DNA of 64,000 nucleotides from Salibacterium halotolerans (GCF_900115625.1 NZ_FOXD01000013.1:1-64000); one strand, 5' to 3'. Counted from the stretch's first letter, positions 19,300 to 30,452 are shown. Numbers and translations: made by a program. Notes: generated by a model not told the origin, from the letters alone.

Positions 19300-19493
19300 G
19301 AAGAGTCCCGATGTGCCGTTAAACTGACATAGTTTTGAAGCCTGCTTCCGGCAGGTGGGTGCCCTGTTCAATTGTTCAGACTTCCACTTGGAAGAGGCAT
19401 GCCATTCCAATTGAAACTTCCGGGCTCCCAATGTAAAACTGTTGGCTCAAAACGATTTGTGTCCCACGTACACCTCAGGACTCTTCAAATGAT
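19300..19493 (-). ncRNA. ssrS: 6S RNA (SsrS/BsrA)
   Basis: 6S RNA binds housekeeping RNA polymerase by mimicking an open promoter. The minus-strand transcript of about 190 bases starts near AAGAGTCCTGAGGTGT and ends near ACATCGGGACTCTTC. These ends pair into the closing stem typical of Bacillus 6S-1, and the middle is a long imperfect hairpin. A strong promoter lies directly upstream and a terminator follows. In B. subtilis bsrA lies beside aspS on the same strand, as here. Exact ends and a covariance-model match could not be tested. Confidence 0.82.
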
Positions 19494-19500
19494 TGATTAC

Positions 19501-19529
19501 ATCATAGCATGGATCGATGCGGCGGTCAA
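19501..19529 (-). promoter_or_regulatory. Sigma-A promoter of 6S RNA
   Basis: On the minus strand TTGACC (19524-19529), 17 bases and TATGAT (19501-19506) form a strong promoter. It also has the extended TGC before the -10. Predicted transcription starts about seven bases on, where the 6S closing stem begins. Confidence 0.85.
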
Positions 19530-19675
19530 GAATGTGTATTTCACCGGCTGATGTCCCTGAAAAACAAATAAAAGCCCCTTCATTTCAGAGAAACAGGATT
19601 AACAAACAGCTAATCAGGGTATAGTTTTCCTTCAGGCCCAAAACCCTATTCAGTAGAAAGGAACGTCTGCTTTTC

Positions 19676-19981
19676 ATGAATAACGAACATACAAACACAG
19701 ACTGGATTGCCAGACAGGAAGTCATTCACGTGGAACAGACAATTGAATGGCTCGAAAAAAAACAGAAGGAGTACAGCGGCTGGCTTTATTTATTTGAAGA
19801 CAGGCTCGAAAGCCATATCCACCATTATCCGCTGCGCGATGTATTTGATATCTCCTTCCGCTGGGAACCCGGTCAGATAGGATTTCTCTACCTGCATACA
19901 ACCAGCGGCGTACGCACCTTTCAGATCAAAACGGATCCTTCTCCCTTTATTGACGCTTTCCGGCAGACCGACCACATTTAA
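19676..19981 (+). CDS. Small conserved-looking protein, PH-like C-terminal segment
   Basis: I do not recognise this 101-residue cytoplasmic protein with certainty. An N-terminal helical part (IEWLEKKQKEYSGWLYLFEDRL) is followed by a beta-rich part, DISFRWEPGQIGFLYLHTTSGV then FQIKTDPSPFIDAFRQ. That last pattern looks like the final strand and helix of a bacterial PH domain. AAAGGA lies 13 bases before the ATG, which is weak. It converges on aspS, ending seven bases from the aspS stop. The strand content and spacing favour a real gene. Confidence 0.6.
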   Translation: MNNEHTNTDWIARQEVIHVEQTIEWLEKKQKEYSGWLYLFEDRLESHIHHYPLRDVFDISFRWEPGQIGFLYLHTTSGVRTFQIKTDPSPFIDAFRQTDHI

Positions 19982-19988
19982 TCCATAC

Positions 19989-21764
19989 TTACTCTTCTTC
20001 CCGGGGAATCACTTTCAGATCGAGTTCATCGAGCTGGCTGTCGTTCACCTCTCCGGGAGCTCCGGTCAATGGATCGCTCGCACTGGCGGTTTTCGGGAAG
20101 GCTATTGTATCCCGCAGATTATTGCTGCCGGCCAGAATCATGATCAGACGGTCCAGCCCGAGTGCAATGCCTCCGTGCGGCGGAGTGCCGTAGTCAAAAG
20201 CATTCAGCAGAAATCCGAACTGCTCTTCTGCTTCTTCGCGGCTGAAGCCGAGTGCTTTGAACATTTTCTCCTGCAGATCTCTTTCGAAAATACGCTGTGA
20301 ACCGCCCCCGAGCTCGTAGCCGTTCAGCACGAGGTCGTAAGCTTCCGCTTTTACTTCTTCCGGACGGTCGTCGAGTTTATCGATATCTTCCGGCATGGGT
20401 CTTGTGAATGGATGATGCATCGCTGAGTACTTTCCTGTATCCGGATCGTATTCCATCAGCGGGAATTCTGTCACCCACAGGAAGTGAAAGGCATTCTCGT
20501 CAATAAGTCCGAGTTCTTTTCCAAACTTCAGACGAAGCGCTCCGAGCGCGTCGAATACAATCTGATGCTGATCCGCGCCGAAAAACAGAAGGTCGCCGGC
20601 TTCGGCATCCATCGCCTGGCGGAGCGCGGCTGTTTCTTCATTGGTAAAGAATTTGGCGATCGGGCCTTTCAGCTGGTCTTCCTCCACTTTCAGCCACGCC
20701 AGTCCTTTCGCGCCGTAAATGGCCACGAATTCGGCTTGATCATCGATTTCCTTGCGGGACATCGAATCGGCCACTCCCTTAACGTTTAATCCTTTGACAA
20801 TACCGCCGTTTTTAACAGCGTCGGTGAATACTTTAAAGCCGCTTTCTTTGACGATATCGCTCAGTTCCACCAGTTCCATGCCGAAGCGGGTATCCGGCTT
20901 GTCAGATCCGAAACGGTGCATCGCCTCTTCATACGTCAAGCGTTTAAACGGCGCCTCGATATCGACGTCGTGAATGTCTTTCATCACCCGGCGCATCATG
21001 TTTTCCATCATCGGAAGGAAATCTTCTGTATTCATGAACGACGCTTCGATGTCGACCTGCGTAAATTCCGGCTGGCGGTCGGCACGCAGATCCTCGTCGC
21101 GGAAGCAGCGCACGATCTGATAGTATTTTTCAAAACCAGACACCATCAGCAGCTGTTTAAACAACTGCGGGGACTGCGGCAGCGCATAGAACTGCCCGTG
21201 GTGCACCCGGCTCGGCACAAGATAGTCACGTGCGCCTTCCGGTGTGCTCTTTGTGAGCATCGGGGTCTCCATCTCGAGAAAATCCTGTTCATCCAGAAAG
21301 TCCCGGATTATCTTTGTCGTGCGGTGGCGCATCTTAAATGTTTCACGCATTCCCGCGCGGCGGAGATCGAGATAACGGTATTTCAGACGCACATCTTCGG
21401 ACACGTCGGTTTCGTCTTCCACCTGAAACGGCAGCGGCTTCGCGTCATTCAGGATCGTTACTTCCTCCACCTGGACTTCGACGGTACCGGTCGGGATTTT
21501 TTCGTTAAATGTTTCCTCATCCCGCTTCACGACAGTTCCTTTTACATGCAGCACATACTCATTTCTCACTTTATCCATCGTTTCGAGGGCTTCATTCGAT
21601 ATTTCCGGGTTTGCAACGATCTGTACGATGCCGCTGCGGTCGCGCAGGTCGATAAATATGACCTGCCCGAGGTCCCGTCTCGTCTGGGCCCATCCTTTTA
21701 ATTCAACGATGGAACCAATTGCCGATTCCGTAATGTCTGTACAGTAGTGTGTTCGACCTATCAT
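19989..21764 (-). CDS. aspS: Aspartate-tRNA ligase
   Basis: This class II synthetase of 591 residues has the N-terminal OB anticodon-binding domain ([22 protein letters not shown]) and the catalytic core with motif 2 ([20 protein letters not shown]). The bacterial GAD insertion and motif 3 ([12 protein letters not shown]) follow. It charges tRNA-Asp. Whether it is discriminating or also makes Asp-tRNA-Asn cannot be settled here. The ATG overlaps the hisS stop as ATGA, with GGAGG inside the hisS end, so the pair is cotranscribed under the hisS T-box. Confidence 0.98.
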   Translation of the reverse strand: MIGRTHYCTDITESAIGSIVELKGWAQTRRDLGQVIFIDLRDRSGIVQIVANPEISNEALETMDKVRNEYVLHVKGTVVKRDEETFNEKIPTGTVEVQVEEVTILNDAKPLPFQVEDETDVSEDVRLKYRYLDLRRAGMRETFKMRHRTTKIIRDFLDEQDFLEMETPMLTKSTPEGARDYLVPSRVHHGQFYALPQSPQLFKQLLMVSGFEKYYQIVRCFRDEDLRADRQPEFTQVDIEASFMNTEDFLPMMENMMRRVMKDIHDVDIEAPFKRLTYEEAMHRFGSDKPDTRFGMELVELSDIVKESGFKVFTDAVKNGGIVKGLNVKGVADSMSRKEIDDQAEFVAIYGAKGLAWLKVEEDQLKGPIAKFFTNEETAALRQAMDAEAGDLLFFGADQHQIVFDALGALRLKFGKELGLIDENAFHFLWVTEFPLMEYDPDTGKYSAMHHPFTRPMPEDIDKLDDRPEEVKAEAYDLVLNGYELGGGSQRIFERDLQEKMFKALGFSREEAEEQFGFLLNAFDYGTPPHGGIALGLDRLIMILAGSNNLRDTIAFPKTASASDPLTGAPGEVNDSQLDELDLKVIPREEE

Positions 21765-23044
21765 TGTTTTTCCTCCTTCAATCGCTCGTACAAACGGGCT
21801 GGAAGCTCACTTACCGCAACTTCCTCCTGGCCGCCGCTCTGCATGTTTTTCAGATTGATAATGCCGGCATTCCATTCTTCCTCTCCAAGCACTGCAGTGA
21901 AGAGAGCCTGGTGCCGGTCGGCGGCTTTGAACTGTCCTTTCATTTTTTTATTCATGTAATCTTTATCCGCAGATATCCCCGCACGGCGGAGTTTTGTCAA
22001 CAGCGCTGTCCCGGCCTTATCCGGTTCGTCTCCCTGTGTGACAAGATAACAATCCAGACCCCGCTGCATCGGAATCTCCACGTTTTGTGCGTCCAGTGCC
22101 ATCAAAAGCCGTTCCACGCTCAGCGCAAAGCCGATGCCGGGGGATTCCGGGCCTCCGAGCTCTTCTACCAGACCGTTGTAACGTCCTCCGCCCATCAGGG
22201 TGGAAATTGCACCAAATCCCTCTCCTTCAATCATGATCTCAAAGGCGGTGTGGTTGTAATAATCAAGACCTCGCACAAGATTGGAATCCACTACATAAGA
22301 AATGTCCATTTTATCCAGCAGTTCTTTTACCGTTTCAAAATACCGGGTCGAATAGTCATTCAGATAGTCCAGTATAGACGGTGCATGCTGCATGAGCGGA
22401 TGATCTTTGTCTTCTTTGCAGTCGAGAATGCGGAGCGGATTTGTTTCCAGACGGCTCTGACAGTCGCTGCAGAATTCGCCGATGCGCGGGCTGAAATGAC
22501 TGATCAGCGCCTCACGGTGGGCGTTTCTGCTTTCGTGATCGCCAAGGCTGTTCAGAACAAGTTTCAATCCCTTCAGTCCGGCTTCCCGGTAAAACTCCAT
22601 CGCAAGCGAAATGACCTCCGCATCGACCGCCGGATCGTCACTGCCGATCGCTTCCACGCCGAACTGTACAAACTGCCGCATTCTTCCGGACTGCGGGCGC
22701 TCATAACGAAACATTGGTCCCGTGTAATACAGTTTGTCCGGCTGGTCCGGGAGACCGAACCGTTTGTTTTCGACGTATGAGCGTACGACCGAGGCGGTGC
22801 CTTCGGGCCTAAGCGTCAGACTGCGGCCGGAACGGTCTTCAAATGTGTACATTTCTTTCTGTACAATGTCGGTCGTATCACCAACGCCGCGCTGAAACAG
22901 TTCGGTCTGCTCAAAAATAGGAGTGCGGATTTCGGCGTAATTGTAACGGCGGCAGATATTGTGCCAGATGCTTTCCACATACTGCCACTCCTGCGACCGT
23001 CCCGGCAGAATATCCTGCGTTCCTCTCGGGATTCGTATATTCAT
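21761..23044 (-). CDS. hisS: Histidine-tRNA ligase
   Basis: This class II synthetase charges tRNA-His. The 427-residue protein starts [15 protein letters not shown]. Motif 2 is [13 protein letters not shown], the histidine A/B signatures are [14 protein letters not shown] and [14 protein letters not shown], and an anticodon-binding domain closes the C-terminus. I chose the ATG at 23044 (AAAGGAG eight bases before) over an in-frame ATG at 23065, because related proteins begin at this point. A T-box leader precedes it and aspS follows in the same operon. Confidence 0.97.
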   Translation of the reverse strand: MNIRIPRGTQDILPGRSQEWQYVESIWHNICRRYNYAEIRTPIFEQTELFQRGVGDTTDIVQKEMYTFEDRSGRSLTLRPEGTASVVRSYVENKRFGLPDQPDKLYYTGPMFRYERPQSGRMRQFVQFGVEAIGSDDPAVDAEVISLAMEFYREAGLKGLKLVLNSLGDHESRNAHREALISHFSPRIGEFCSDCQSRLETNPLRILDCKEDKDHPLMQHAPSILDYLNDYSTRYFETVKELLDKMDISYVVDSNLVRGLDYYNHTAFEIMIEGEGFGAISTLMGGGRYNGLVEELGGPESPGIGFALSVERLLMALDAQNVEIPMQRGLDCYLVTQGDEPDKAGTALLTKLRRAGISADKDYMNKKMKGQFKAADRHQALFTAVLGEEEWNAGIINLKNMQSGGQEEVAVSELPARLYERLKEEKQ

Positions 23045-23355
23045 ATCTACGGCTCCTTTCTCCATGTAACTCCGGCAATAAAAAAACCCGTCCCCTCCGC
23101 ATTAACATACGAGGGACGAGTTATTCCCGTGGTGCCACCCTGCTTGAAACATATTCTCCATGTTTCCGCTTCTTTCACGTTAACGCCTGAATACGTCCGT
23201 CCCTACCAACGCCGTGTGCCTTCGAAACGGAGCCTCGAGAGTGTCTTTCAACGAGGGAGACGTGGAACTGTTTTCAGCTGCGGCAGTTCCTCTCTGCAAC
23301 GTCTTACTCCTGTTTACTTTCTCTGTCTTCAGCCTTCTGCATTTTTCATAACTGA
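23045..23355 (-). promoter_or_regulatory. T-box leader of hisS-aspS (specifier CAC)
   Basis: The minus-strand leader contains the T-box sequence AGGGTGGCACCACGG (23127-23141) and a terminator at 23079-23120 (CTCGTCCCTC pairing with GAGGGGACGGG, then seven T residues). In stem I, GAGA and TCTC close a specifier loop with AAGTAA on one side and GACAC on the other. This places a histidine CAC codon at 23241-23243. Uncharged tRNA-His should allow readthrough into hisS and aspS. The motif is read directly; the fold is inferred. Confidence 0.93.
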
Positions 23356-23360
23356 TATAT

Positions 23361-23389
23361 ATCTTACGAATCTCCAGCCCGATTGTCAA
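23361..23389 (-). promoter_or_regulatory. Sigma-A promoter of the hisS leader
   Basis: On the minus strand TTGACA (23384-23389), 17 bases and TAAGAT (23361-23366). It starts eight bases past the dtd stop codon. Confidence 0.87.
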
Positions 23390-23396
23390 GGGATGC

Positions 23397-23840
23397 TCAG
23401 GACGGGGAATCGAGAACGAAGGTGACCGGACCGTGATTCGTGAGGGAAATGTTCATTTCGGCTCCGAACCGGCCGGTTTCGACTTCCGCTCCTTTTTCAG
23501 CAAGCCTCCCGTTAAACCGCTGGAACAGGGATTGGGCCTCCTCCGGCGCTGCAGCCTGCATAAAGTTCGGCCGTCTCCCTTTTCTGCAGTCCCCGTAAAG
23601 CGTGAACTGAGGGATAGACAGAATTTTTCCGCCCTGGTCCAGAAGAGACTCATTCATTTTTCCCGCGTCATCTTCAAAGATACGCAGGTTCACGATTTTT
23701 TCGGCCATCCAGCTGATATCGTCGTTGGTGTCTTCGTGCGTGAATCCAACGAGTGCCACCAGACCGTGCTCAATAGAACCGGTAACGGCTCCATCCACTT
23801 CACAGCTTCCGCCGCTTGAGCGCTGAATGATTACTCTCAT
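23397..23840 (-). CDS. dtd: D-aminoacyl-tRNA deacylase
   Basis: Dtd removes D-amino acids and glycine wrongly attached to tRNA. The 147-residue protein has the active-site [17 protein letters not shown], with the SQ-type motif as SIPQF, and the cis-Gly-Pro motif in [12 protein letters not shown]. It follows relA by 24 bases, as in B. subtilis, and AAAGGA precedes the ATG. Its stop lies next to the hisS promoter. Confidence 0.95.
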   Translation of the reverse strand: MRVIIQRSSGGSCEVDGAVTGSIEHGLVALVGFTHEDTNDDISWMAEKIVNLRIFEDDAGKMNESLLDQGGKILSIPQFTLYGDCRKGRRPNFMQAAAPEEAQSLFQRFNGRLAEKGAEVETGRFGAEMNISLTNHGPVTFVLDSPS

Positions 23841-23864
23841 TGTTCTCGTCCTTTCTTTTCCACC

Positions 23865-26045
23865 TTACTGAACCCTGCGCCGTACGGAATAAATATCGGA
23901 CAGTTTTTTCACTTTTTCCACCACCCGGTGAAGGTGGCCGATGTTGGCTATCGAAATCGTTACATCAATGACTGCCACTTTGTTTTTATCGGAACGTCCG
24001 TTGACAGCCGTAATGTTGGTTTTCGTTTCAGTTACGGCCTGCAGCACTTCATTTAACAGACCACGGCGGTCGTACCCGGTGATCTCGAGATCGACGCTGT
24101 AATTTTTACGTTTATCGTTTACTGCTTCCCATTCCACTTCGAGAAGACGGGATGTCTCCTCTACATTTTTCACGTTTGGACAGTCTGCGCGGTGTACCGA
24201 CACCCCGCGCCCCTTGGTGATAAAGCCGATGATTTCATCGCCCGGAACGGGATTGCAGCATTTGGAAAGCCGGATGAGCAGGTTGTCCATCCCTTTGACG
24301 TTCACGCCGGCGCTTGTATTTTTGGACTCGGTCTGTGTCGTTACTTCTTTCACCGCTTCTGCAACCGGCTTTTGTTCTTCTTCCTGCTCCAGCTGCTGGC
24401 GGATTTTATCGGTGAGTCTCGTCACAACCTGTTTCGGGCTGAGACCATTATAGCCGACGGCAGCGAACATATCCTCTTCGCTTGAGAAACTGAACTTCTC
24501 CGCTGTTTCCTGTTTCGTGTCTTCTGTCATCACCTGTTTTGTATCAAAACCCTGGTTCTTTAGTTCCTTTTCGACCATGTCCCTGCCTTTGGATATATTT
24601 TCTTCCCGCCGTTCTTTCTTGTAGAACTGCTTGATTTTGTTTTTGGCATGGGAACTCTGAGTCAGTTTCAGCCAGTCCTGGCTCGGGCCGTAGGAATGCT
24701 TGGACGTCAGCATTTCGACGATGTCCCCGGTATTGAGCTGATAATCGAGGGGAACCATCTTGCCGTTCACCTTCGCACCGATCGTCCGGTTGCCGATTTC
24801 GGTATGAATCCGGTACGCAAAATCAATCGGCACCGATCCGCGCGGAAGTTCGATAACGTCTCCTTTCGGCGAAAAAACAAAGACCATGTCGGAAAAAAGG
24901 TCCATTTTCAAGGATTCCATGAAGTCCTGGGCATCCGCCGTTTCGTTCTGCCATTCAATAATCTCACGGAACCAGGTCAGCTTGTCTTCAAGAGACGTAC
25001 CTGATGCTGTTTTTCCTTCTTTGTAGGCCCAGTGGGCGGCCACACCAAATTCCGCCACACGATGCATATCCTCCGAGCGGATCTGCACCTCCAAAGGTTC
25101 TCCTTTCGGCCCGATCACCGTCGTATGCAGGGACTGATACATGTTGGCTTTAGGCATCGCAATGTAATCTTTGAAACGTCCCGGCATCGGTTTCCAGCAC
25201 GTATGAATGATACCGAGCACCGCATAGCAGTCTTTAATGCTTCGGACAATGATGCGCACGGCCAGGAGATCATATATCTCGTTAAACTGTTTCTTCTCTT
25301 TCACCATTTTCCGGTAAATGCTGTAGATATGCTTCGGCCGTCCGTATAGTTCCGAAGCCTCGAGACTCGTCTGATCCATATTTTTCTTTATTTCATGGAT
25401 CACTTCATCAATATACTGCTCCCGCTCGGCACGTTTTTGCTTCATCAGGTTTACAATGCGGTAATACTGCTGCGGGTCCAGGTAACGGAGCGCCGTGTCT
25501 TCGAGCTCCCATTTTATCGTGGATATACCGAGCCGGTGGGCCAGCGGCGCAAATATTTCCAGCGTCTCATTTGAAATTCTGCGCTGCTTGTCCGGCGGAA
25601 GATGTTTCAGGGTGCGCATGTTGTGCAGACGGTCGGCAAGCTTGATTAGAATCACCCTGATGTCTTTGGCCATTGCCACGACCATTTTGCGGTGATTTTC
25701 CGCCTGTTGTTCTTCTTTGGATTTATATTTTATTTTTTTCAGCTTGGTGACGCCATCCACCAGCATGGCCACTTCTTCATTAAACGCTTCTTCGATATCC
25801 TCGACTGTCACTTCCGTATCTTCCACAACGTCGTGCAGAAAGGCTGCAGCCAACGTATTCGGATCCATCTGAAGTTCGACCAGAATCCCAACAACCTGAA
25901 TCGGGTGCAGAATGTAAGGTTCGCCGGACTTGCGGTACTGGTCCTTATGAGCTTCTTCAGCATAATGATAAGCACGCTGCAGAAAAGAAACGTCATTTTC
26001 CGTCAAAAATTCTCTGGATTTTTCGAGCACTTCATCGATGGTCAT
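23865..26045 (-). CDS. relA: Bifunctional (p)ppGpp synthetase/hydrolase RelA
   Basis: This long Rel protein of 726 residues makes and degrades (p)ppGpp for the stringent response. Order: HD hydrolase domain ([30 protein letters not shown]), synthetase domain ([16 protein letters not shown]), TGS ([14 protein letters not shown]), a conserved zinc-finger-like region ([15 protein letters not shown]) and a C-terminal ACT domain. Hydrolase and synthetase motifs both look intact. A promoter at 26088-26116 precedes it, and dtd is cotranscribed downstream. Confidence 0.97.
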   Translation of the reverse strand: MTIDEVLEKSREFLTENDVSFLQRAYHYAEEAHKDQYRKSGEPYILHPIQVVGILVELQMDPNTLAAAFLHDVVEDTEVTVEDIEEAFNEEVAMLVDGVTKLKKIKYKSKEEQQAENHRKMVVAMAKDIRVILIKLADRLHNMRTLKHLPPDKQRRISNETLEIFAPLAHRLGISTIKWELEDTALRYLDPQQYYRIVNLMKQKRAEREQYIDEVIHEIKKNMDQTSLEASELYGRPKHIYSIYRKMVKEKKQFNEIYDLLAVRIIVRSIKDCYAVLGIIHTCWKPMPGRFKDYIAMPKANMYQSLHTTVIGPKGEPLEVQIRSEDMHRVAEFGVAAHWAYKEGKTASGTSLEDKLTWFREIIEWQNETADAQDFMESLKMDLFSDMVFVFSPKGDVIELPRGSVPIDFAYRIHTEIGNRTIGAKVNGKMVPLDYQLNTGDIVEMLTSKHSYGPSQDWLKLTQSSHAKNKIKQFYKKERREENISKGRDMVEKELKNQGFDTKQVMTEDTKQETAEKFSFSSEEDMFAAVGYNGLSPKQVVTRLTDKIRQQLEQEEEQKPVAEAVKEVTTQTESKNTSAGVNVKGMDNLLIRLSKCCNPVPGDEIIGFITKGRGVSVHRADCPNVKNVEETSRLLEVEWEAVNDKRKNYSVDLEITGYDRRGLLNEVLQAVTETKTNITAVNGRSDKNKVAVIDVTISIANIGHLHRVVEKVKKLSDIYSVRRRVQ

Positions 26046-26087
26046 TCAATCACCCTGCAAGCCTTTCTAAAATGATTCGTATAGTAT

Positions 26088-26116
26088 ATTATCTTGAAAA
26101 TTTTCTTTTCTGTAAA
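26088..26116 (-). promoter_or_regulatory. Sigma-A promoter of relA-dtd
   Basis: On the minus strand TTTACA (26111-26116), 17 bases and GATAAT (26088-26093). The surrounding sequence is AT-rich, and the start would lie about 35 bases before the relA ATG. Confidence 0.75.
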
Positions 26117-26174
26117 GGATAAAGAATTTTGTCGAAAAATGAAGAAAAATGAAGCATCCCCAACGCTGTAATAG

Positions 26175-26203
26175 TAAAAAGTGCTCCTGTCAAAGAGCAC
26201 TTT
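26175..26203 (-). terminator. Intrinsic terminator after recJ-apt
   Basis: On the minus strand AAAGTGCTC and GAGCACTTT form a nine-pair stem around an eight-base loop. A short T run follows just past the apt stop. Confidence 0.85.
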
Positions 26204-26211
26204 CCGGACTT

Positions 26212-26727
26212 TTATTCGAATGTGACGAGGGAAAAGATATCATAGCCGTTCAGATTGTCCCGTCCGTTTAAGTACGACAGTTCGATCATGAAAGCCATGC
26301 CTGCCACGTTTCCGCCCAGTTCTTCGACCAGCTGGATGGTGGCGTTTACTGTTCCTCCAGTTGCGAGCAGATCATCGGTGATCAACACATTTTGACCGGG
26401 GAGAATCGCGTCTCTATGAATGGAAAGACTGGATTCCCCGTATTCCAGACCGTAGTCTGCATCCACGGTTTCACGCGGGAGCTTTCCTTTTTTGCGCACC
26501 GGCACAAATGCTTTTTCAAGCGTATAAGCAATGGGACAGCCGACGACAAATCCTCTGGCCTCCGGTCCGACAACAACATCAATCCGGCGGTCCGCGGCAA
26601 ACGCGGCCATTTCATCCACCGCCTGTTTATAAACCGGGCCGTTCTGCATCAACGTCGTAATATCTTTGAAGCGGATACCTTCCTGCGGGTAATCTTCAAT
26701 AATAGTGATATAATCTTTAAAATCCAT
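26212..26727 (-). CDS. apt: Adenine phosphoribosyltransferase
   Basis: Apt converts adenine and PRPP to AMP in purine salvage. The 171-residue protein has the PRPP-binding motif [13 protein letters not shown] and the [10 protein letters not shown] loop. The start overlaps the recJ 3' end by 11 bases, with AAGGAG inside recJ, so the two are one operon, and a terminator follows. The order recJ-apt-relA is conserved in Bacillaceae. Confidence 0.97.
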   Translation of the reverse strand: MDFKDYITIIEDYPQEGIRFKDITTLMQNGPVYKQAVDEMAAFAADRRIDVVVGPEARGFVVGCPIAYTLEKAFVPVRKKGKLPRETVDADYGLEYGESSLSIHRDAILPGQNVLITDDLLATGGTVNATIQLVEELGGNVAGMAFMIELSYLNGRDNLNGYDIFSLVTFE

Positions 26728-29089
26728 GGCCTACCTTCTCCTTTGTTTCATTATTACCGCCGGCTGCCTGGATAAACAGCGCCAATCTTTCTTTCAGTTC
26801 CGTGTATGTAGAATACAGCAGCACCTGCTCTGCTTCCCGTTTATCCCTGTGTTTCTGATAGGAAACAGAGTCAAGCAGATCACGTTTGGCTGGAGCTTCT
26901 TTCGTTTGGACAATACCGCTTTCCATTGTAACAAAGTCAAGCTCAAAAAACACATGACTCATAAAAGAAACAGTATTGTATGTCCAGCCTTTCCTCTGCG
27001 CCAGTTCTTCGCCGTGTTTTTCCAGGTTAAAACTTCCCCGTTTTTTCAAAAAACCGTAATACCATTTAAAATCTTCTCTGCCGGGATCCTTCTGAAAATA
27101 AAGAACATCGTCGGACCGGAAAAACACATATACGTTCTCCACATCCCGAAGCTGTGCAAGGCAGTCATTTAGATCGCTCATCTGGATGGGCATATCGGCA
27201 AATATGAGGTTGGGAGCCTGCCTTGGAGAAGAACACACATCCTGTGCCGAAAGAACGTTTTTTTCCGGAAACATCGAAGCAAGACGGCGGACGTTCTCTT
27301 CGTGAAAAGAAACGACCACCGCAGCCGCGTCAGGAAGCCGGCCCACTGTCTCTTTTATATCCTTCTGCTGACGCTTATCGAAAAGCTGCCACTGGTCCAC
27401 CGCCAGATCTTTCAGGAAAAGCTGCGGCTTGCGCCAGCCGTTCCATTCGTTGATGGAAAGTTCTCCGACGGCGCGCACAGAAGCATTCTCGGTCGTATAA
27501 TCATCCAGACTTCCAAGATGAAAGCCTACGCCGTCGAGACGCTTTCCGTCCTGTTCGAGTTCCAGTTTCAGATGATTTTTTGCGCTCCCGATTTTCCGTT
27601 TGGATGCCAGTGTTACATCCTGCAGCATAAACACCGGTTTCGGATTGCCGACCCCAAACGGGCCCAGTTTCTGCAATTCTTCCAAAGCCGTTGTTGTCAC
27701 ATCACTCACAGCAACTTTCATATCAACGGTGGTGGACGGAATAAAATCATCTTCCTCAAGAGACACGGCAGCCTGCTCTTCCAGCCGCCTTCTTAATTCA
27801 TCAATATCACCCGGATCCATCGTCAGTCCGGCTGCCATCGTATGACCACCGAAATGCGGCAGAATATCCCGGCTTTGAGAAAGCTCGCTGAACATATCAA
27901 ATCCTTGAATACTGCGGGCGGAACCTTTTGCTTCCCCGGTTTCTTCGTCAATTCCGAGAACAATCACCGGTCTGTAAAACTGTTCAATCAGTCTGGAAGC
28001 AACGATTCCGATAACGCCGGGGCTCCACCCCTTGCGCGCAATAACAAGTGCCCTGTTTTGGGAGGGCGGATAGTGGTTCTCGACCTCTTCCACCGCTTCT
28101 TTCGTCATATCATTTACAATTTTCTGCCGTTCCCTGTTCAGGCCGTCTATCATTTTGGCCCACTCCCCGGCTTCTTCCTTGTCTTTGGAAGCAAGCAGAT
28201 GGACCGCGGGGTCGGCCGCTTCCATCCGCCCTGCCGCGTTGATACGTGGTCCCATGGCAAAACCAACATGGTCTTCTTCCATCGCTCCCTCTTCAATGCC
28301 GCAGATACGTTTCAGTGCCTCAATGCCCGGCTTTTTGGATACAGCCAGAGCCTGCAGGCCGCGGGAGACCAGAATTCTGTTTTCATCGAGCAGCGGTACA
28401 AGGTCGCTGATCGTTCCTATTGTAAAAATATCCAGCAGGTGGGACGGGAATGAACCCAGTGCTGCTTCGGCGGTTTTCAGCGCCACACCGGCTCCGGCGA
28501 GTTCTTTGAACGGATAGGAACAGCCCGGTTTTTTCGGGTTGATAATGCAGTACGCATCCGGAAGTTCCGGCGCCGGCTCATGGTGGTCCGTCACAATAAC
28601 GTCCAGTCCCATCTCATTTGCCGCCTTCACTTCCGGCACAGCTGCTATCCCGGTATCAACCGTAATGACAAGCGACGCTCCCTCTTTTGCCGCCTGCTCG
28701 AGGGCGGGGATATTCGGCCCGTATCCTTCGGTGAAACGGTTCGGAATATACCAGCCGAAATCGGCATTCAGTTCTTTCAATACATGCATCATGATGATGG
28801 TGCTTGACACACCGTCCGCATCATAATCTCCGAATATAAGTATTTTTTCTTTATTGTCCACTGCCTGATGTATTCGCTCCACAGCTTCCTGCATGCCGTC
28901 CAGCAGAAACGGATCATGAAGGCCGTCCATGGGTTTTTTTAGAAATTCAGATGCTTCTTTGATCGTACGGTATCCTCTTTTGGACAACAACGCTGCGGTC
29001 ATGGAGGAGACGTTCAGTTCCTGTTCCAGCTGTTTTTTCCCGGAAAAATCAGCCTCTTCCATCATCCAGCGTGTTTTTGGTCTTAACAT
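26717..29089 (-). CDS. recJ: Single-stranded-DNA exonuclease RecJ
   Basis: RecJ is a 5'-3' single-strand exonuclease used in recombination and repair. The 790-residue protein has DHH motifs [19 protein letters not shown] and [12 protein letters not shown] and the DHHA1 signature [12 protein letters not shown]. An OB fold and an extra C-terminal domain of the Bacillus-type long RecJ follow. I chose the ATG at 29089 with AGGGGTGG upstream; an in-frame start at 29116 lies upstream of that site. A promoter at 29115-29143 fits this choice. Confidence 0.96.
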   Translation of the reverse strand: MLRPKTRWMMEEADFSGKKQLEQELNVSSMTAALLSKRGYRTIKEASEFLKKPMDGLHDPFLLDGMQEAVERIHQAVDNKEKILIFGDYDADGVSSTIIMMHVLKELNADFGWYIPNRFTEGYGPNIPALEQAAKEGASLVITVDTGIAAVPEVKAANEMGLDVIVTDHHEPAPELPDAYCIINPKKPGCSYPFKELAGAGVALKTAEAALGSFPSHLLDIFTIGTISDLVPLLDENRILVSRGLQALAVSKKPGIEALKRICGIEEGAMEEDHVGFAMGPRINAAGRMEAADPAVHLLASKDKEEAGEWAKMIDGLNRERQKIVNDMTKEAVEEVENHYPPSQNRALVIARKGWSPGVIGIVASRLIEQFYRPVIVLGIDEETGEAKGSARSIQGFDMFSELSQSRDILPHFGGHTMAAGLTMDPGDIDELRRRLEEQAAVSLEEDDFIPSTTVDMKVAVSDVTTTALEELQKLGPFGVGNPKPVFMLQDVTLASKRKIGSAKNHLKLELEQDGKRLDGVGFHLGSLDDYTTENASVRAVGELSINEWNGWRKPQLFLKDLAVDQWQLFDKRQQKDIKETVGRLPDAAAVVVSFHEENVRRLASMFPEKNVLSAQDVCSSPRQAPNLIFADMPIQMSDLNDCLAQLRDVENVYVFFRSDDVLYFQKDPGREDFKWYYGFLKKRGSFNLEKHGEELAQRKGWTYNTVSFMSHVFFELDFVTMESGIVQTKEAPAKRDLLDSVSYQKHRDKREAEQVLLYSTYTELKERLALFIQAAGGNNETKEKVGHGF

Positions 29090-29114
29090 GACAAAAACCA
29101 CCCCTGACCTACTC

Positions 29115-29143
29115 ATTATACTAAAGCAGGGCAGGGGTTACAA
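29115..29143 (-). promoter_or_regulatory. Sigma-A promoter of recJ-apt
   Basis: On the minus strand TTGTAA (29138-29143), 17 bases and a consensus TATAAT (29115-29120). The start would be about 20 bases before the recJ ATG. Confidence 0.75.
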
Positions 29144-29170
29144 TTGGTGGCTTCGGATTCAGACGGCTCG

Positions 29171-29491
29171 TTATTTTGACGGCCGTGAATCAGTCGTGTC
29201 ATCTTCGTCGGAACCTTCATCCTCCGCGAGGGATGAAGGTTTCTCTTTGTCTTCGCTTTTCCCCTGTGTCAGGCGTTTAATTTCCTGCTGCAGCCGGTAT
29301 ACTTTAATAATGCCGAGCGAACCTGTAATGACAGCCCCCATCAAAACAGATCCGAGTATGACAAGAATGAGCGGCCACTCCGCCGTCCCGAAAATATAAT
29401 TTACTTCCACTCCATCTACGTTAATCACAGCAAAAACAGCAATAATAAGAGCCGCGGCAGCACCAAGTATTAATACAGACTGCCCTCTCAT
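29171..29491 (-). CDS. LapA family (DUF1049) membrane protein
   Basis: This 106-residue protein has two membrane helices (about 4-22 and 40-62), a short exposed loop with VEVNYIFGTAEWPL, a coiled-coil segment (IIKVYRLQQEIKRLTQ) and an acidic, probably disordered tail. This is the LapA/YciS pattern; in E. coli LapA works with LapB in envelope control, and the Bacillus role is unknown. The ATG at 29491 lies eight bases after AAAGGA; an in-frame ATG at 29500 overlaps that site. It lies between recJ and the cation transporter. Confidence 0.85.
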   Translation of the reverse strand: MRGQSVLILGAAAALIIAVFAVINVDGVEVNYIFGTAEWPLILVILGSVLMGAVITGSLGIIKVYRLQQEIKRLTQGKSEDKEKPSSLAEDEGSDEDDTTDSRPSK

Positions 29492-29504
29492 GGAAACCAT
29501 CCTT

Positions 29505-30404
29505 TCAGTTTTCCTCTTCGTGCGGATTGATGTGTACAAACACGTCTTTCACTTTTTCATCCACCAGCAGATGTTCTTTCACTCTTTTGCCGATGTCATG
29601 GCCCTCCTGTACGGTGATGGAAGGATCAACGGCAATCTTGATATCAATGATGACGTAATGACCATGTTCTCTTGCAAAAAACTCATCCACGTGCAGCACA
29701 CCGTCCACACCACTCACCTGCTTCCGCATCTCCTTCGTATCTTCGGCGTGAAGAACATGGTCGAGAGCATTATGAATCGACGTTTTACCGAGTGTCCAGG
29801 CCATTCTCATAATTAAAATGGATACAAACAGGCCGGCCGCAAGATCACCATACAGCATCCATGTAATATCCAGCTGATTTCCGGCTATCGAAGCCCCTAC
29901 CCCGGCAAGAGCTGCCGCTGAAGAAAAAACATCAGAACGGTGATGCCAGGCGTCCGTGATGAGCGCTTCACTGTTATATTTATTTCCCAGGAAATGTTTG
30001 TAACGAAACATTCCTTCTTTTACTATAATCGAAAAGATAATGGCATACAGCGCTGCCGTTCCCGGAATGGATACCGGTTTATCCAGATCCTGAAGAGCAT
30101 TCAGACCAATTTCCACTCCAACGACAAACAACAGAACGGCCACAATAATAGCTGTTACCGTCTCCGCTTTGCCGTGTCCGTATGGGTGGTCACGGTCAGG
30201 CGGAAGGTTCGCTGCCCGTACTCCAATTAATACCGCGACAGATCCGACTACATCGGAAGCTGAATGCACCGCGTCCGCCGTCAGCGCCCGGCTGTCCGTC
30301 ATGATTCCGGTAAGCCCTTTAAAGATAGCAAGAAGAATATTCCCGGCAATGCCGATGACGGCTCCGAATCGTACCATTTGATATCGTTTTTCTTCAGTTT
30401 TCAC
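29505..30404 (-). CDS. Cation diffusion facilitator family transporter
   Basis: This 299-residue metal/proton antiporter has six membrane segments. The metal-site motifs HSASDV in helix 2 and HHRSDVFSS in helix 5 are followed by a C-terminal cytoplasmic metal-sensing domain (EFFAREHGHYVIIDIKIAVD). Likely substrates are Zn, Mn, Fe or Co; the His/Asp set is zinc-like, but this is inference. Two GTG codons are in frame. The second (30404) is eight bases from GGGAGG and is preferred, because the first is only two bases from it. Confidence 0.9.
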   Translation of the reverse strand: MKTEEKRYQMVRFGAVIGIAGNILLAIFKGLTGIMTDSRALTADAVHSASDVVGSVAVLIGVRAANLPPDRDHPYGHGKAETVTAIIVAVLLFVVGVEIGLNALQDLDKPVSIPGTAALYAIIFSIIVKEGMFRYKHFLGNKYNSEALITDAWHHRSDVFSSAAALAGVGASIAGNQLDITWMLYGDLAAGLFVSILIMRMAWTLGKTSIHNALDHVLHAEDTKEMRKQVSGVDGVLHVDEFFAREHGHYVIIDIKIAVDPSITVQEGHDIGKRVKEHLLVDEKVKDVFVHINPHEEEN

Positions 30405-30440
30405 CGGCACGGCCTCCCATTTCTGGTAGAGTGTACATGT

Positions 30441-30449
30441 ATTATAACA
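30441..30449 (-). promoter_or_regulatory. Extended -10 promoter of the cation transporter gene
   Basis: On the minus strand TGTTATAAT, an extended -10, directly follows the secF terminator. No clear -35 is visible. Confidence 0.5.
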
Positions 30450-30452
30450 AGG

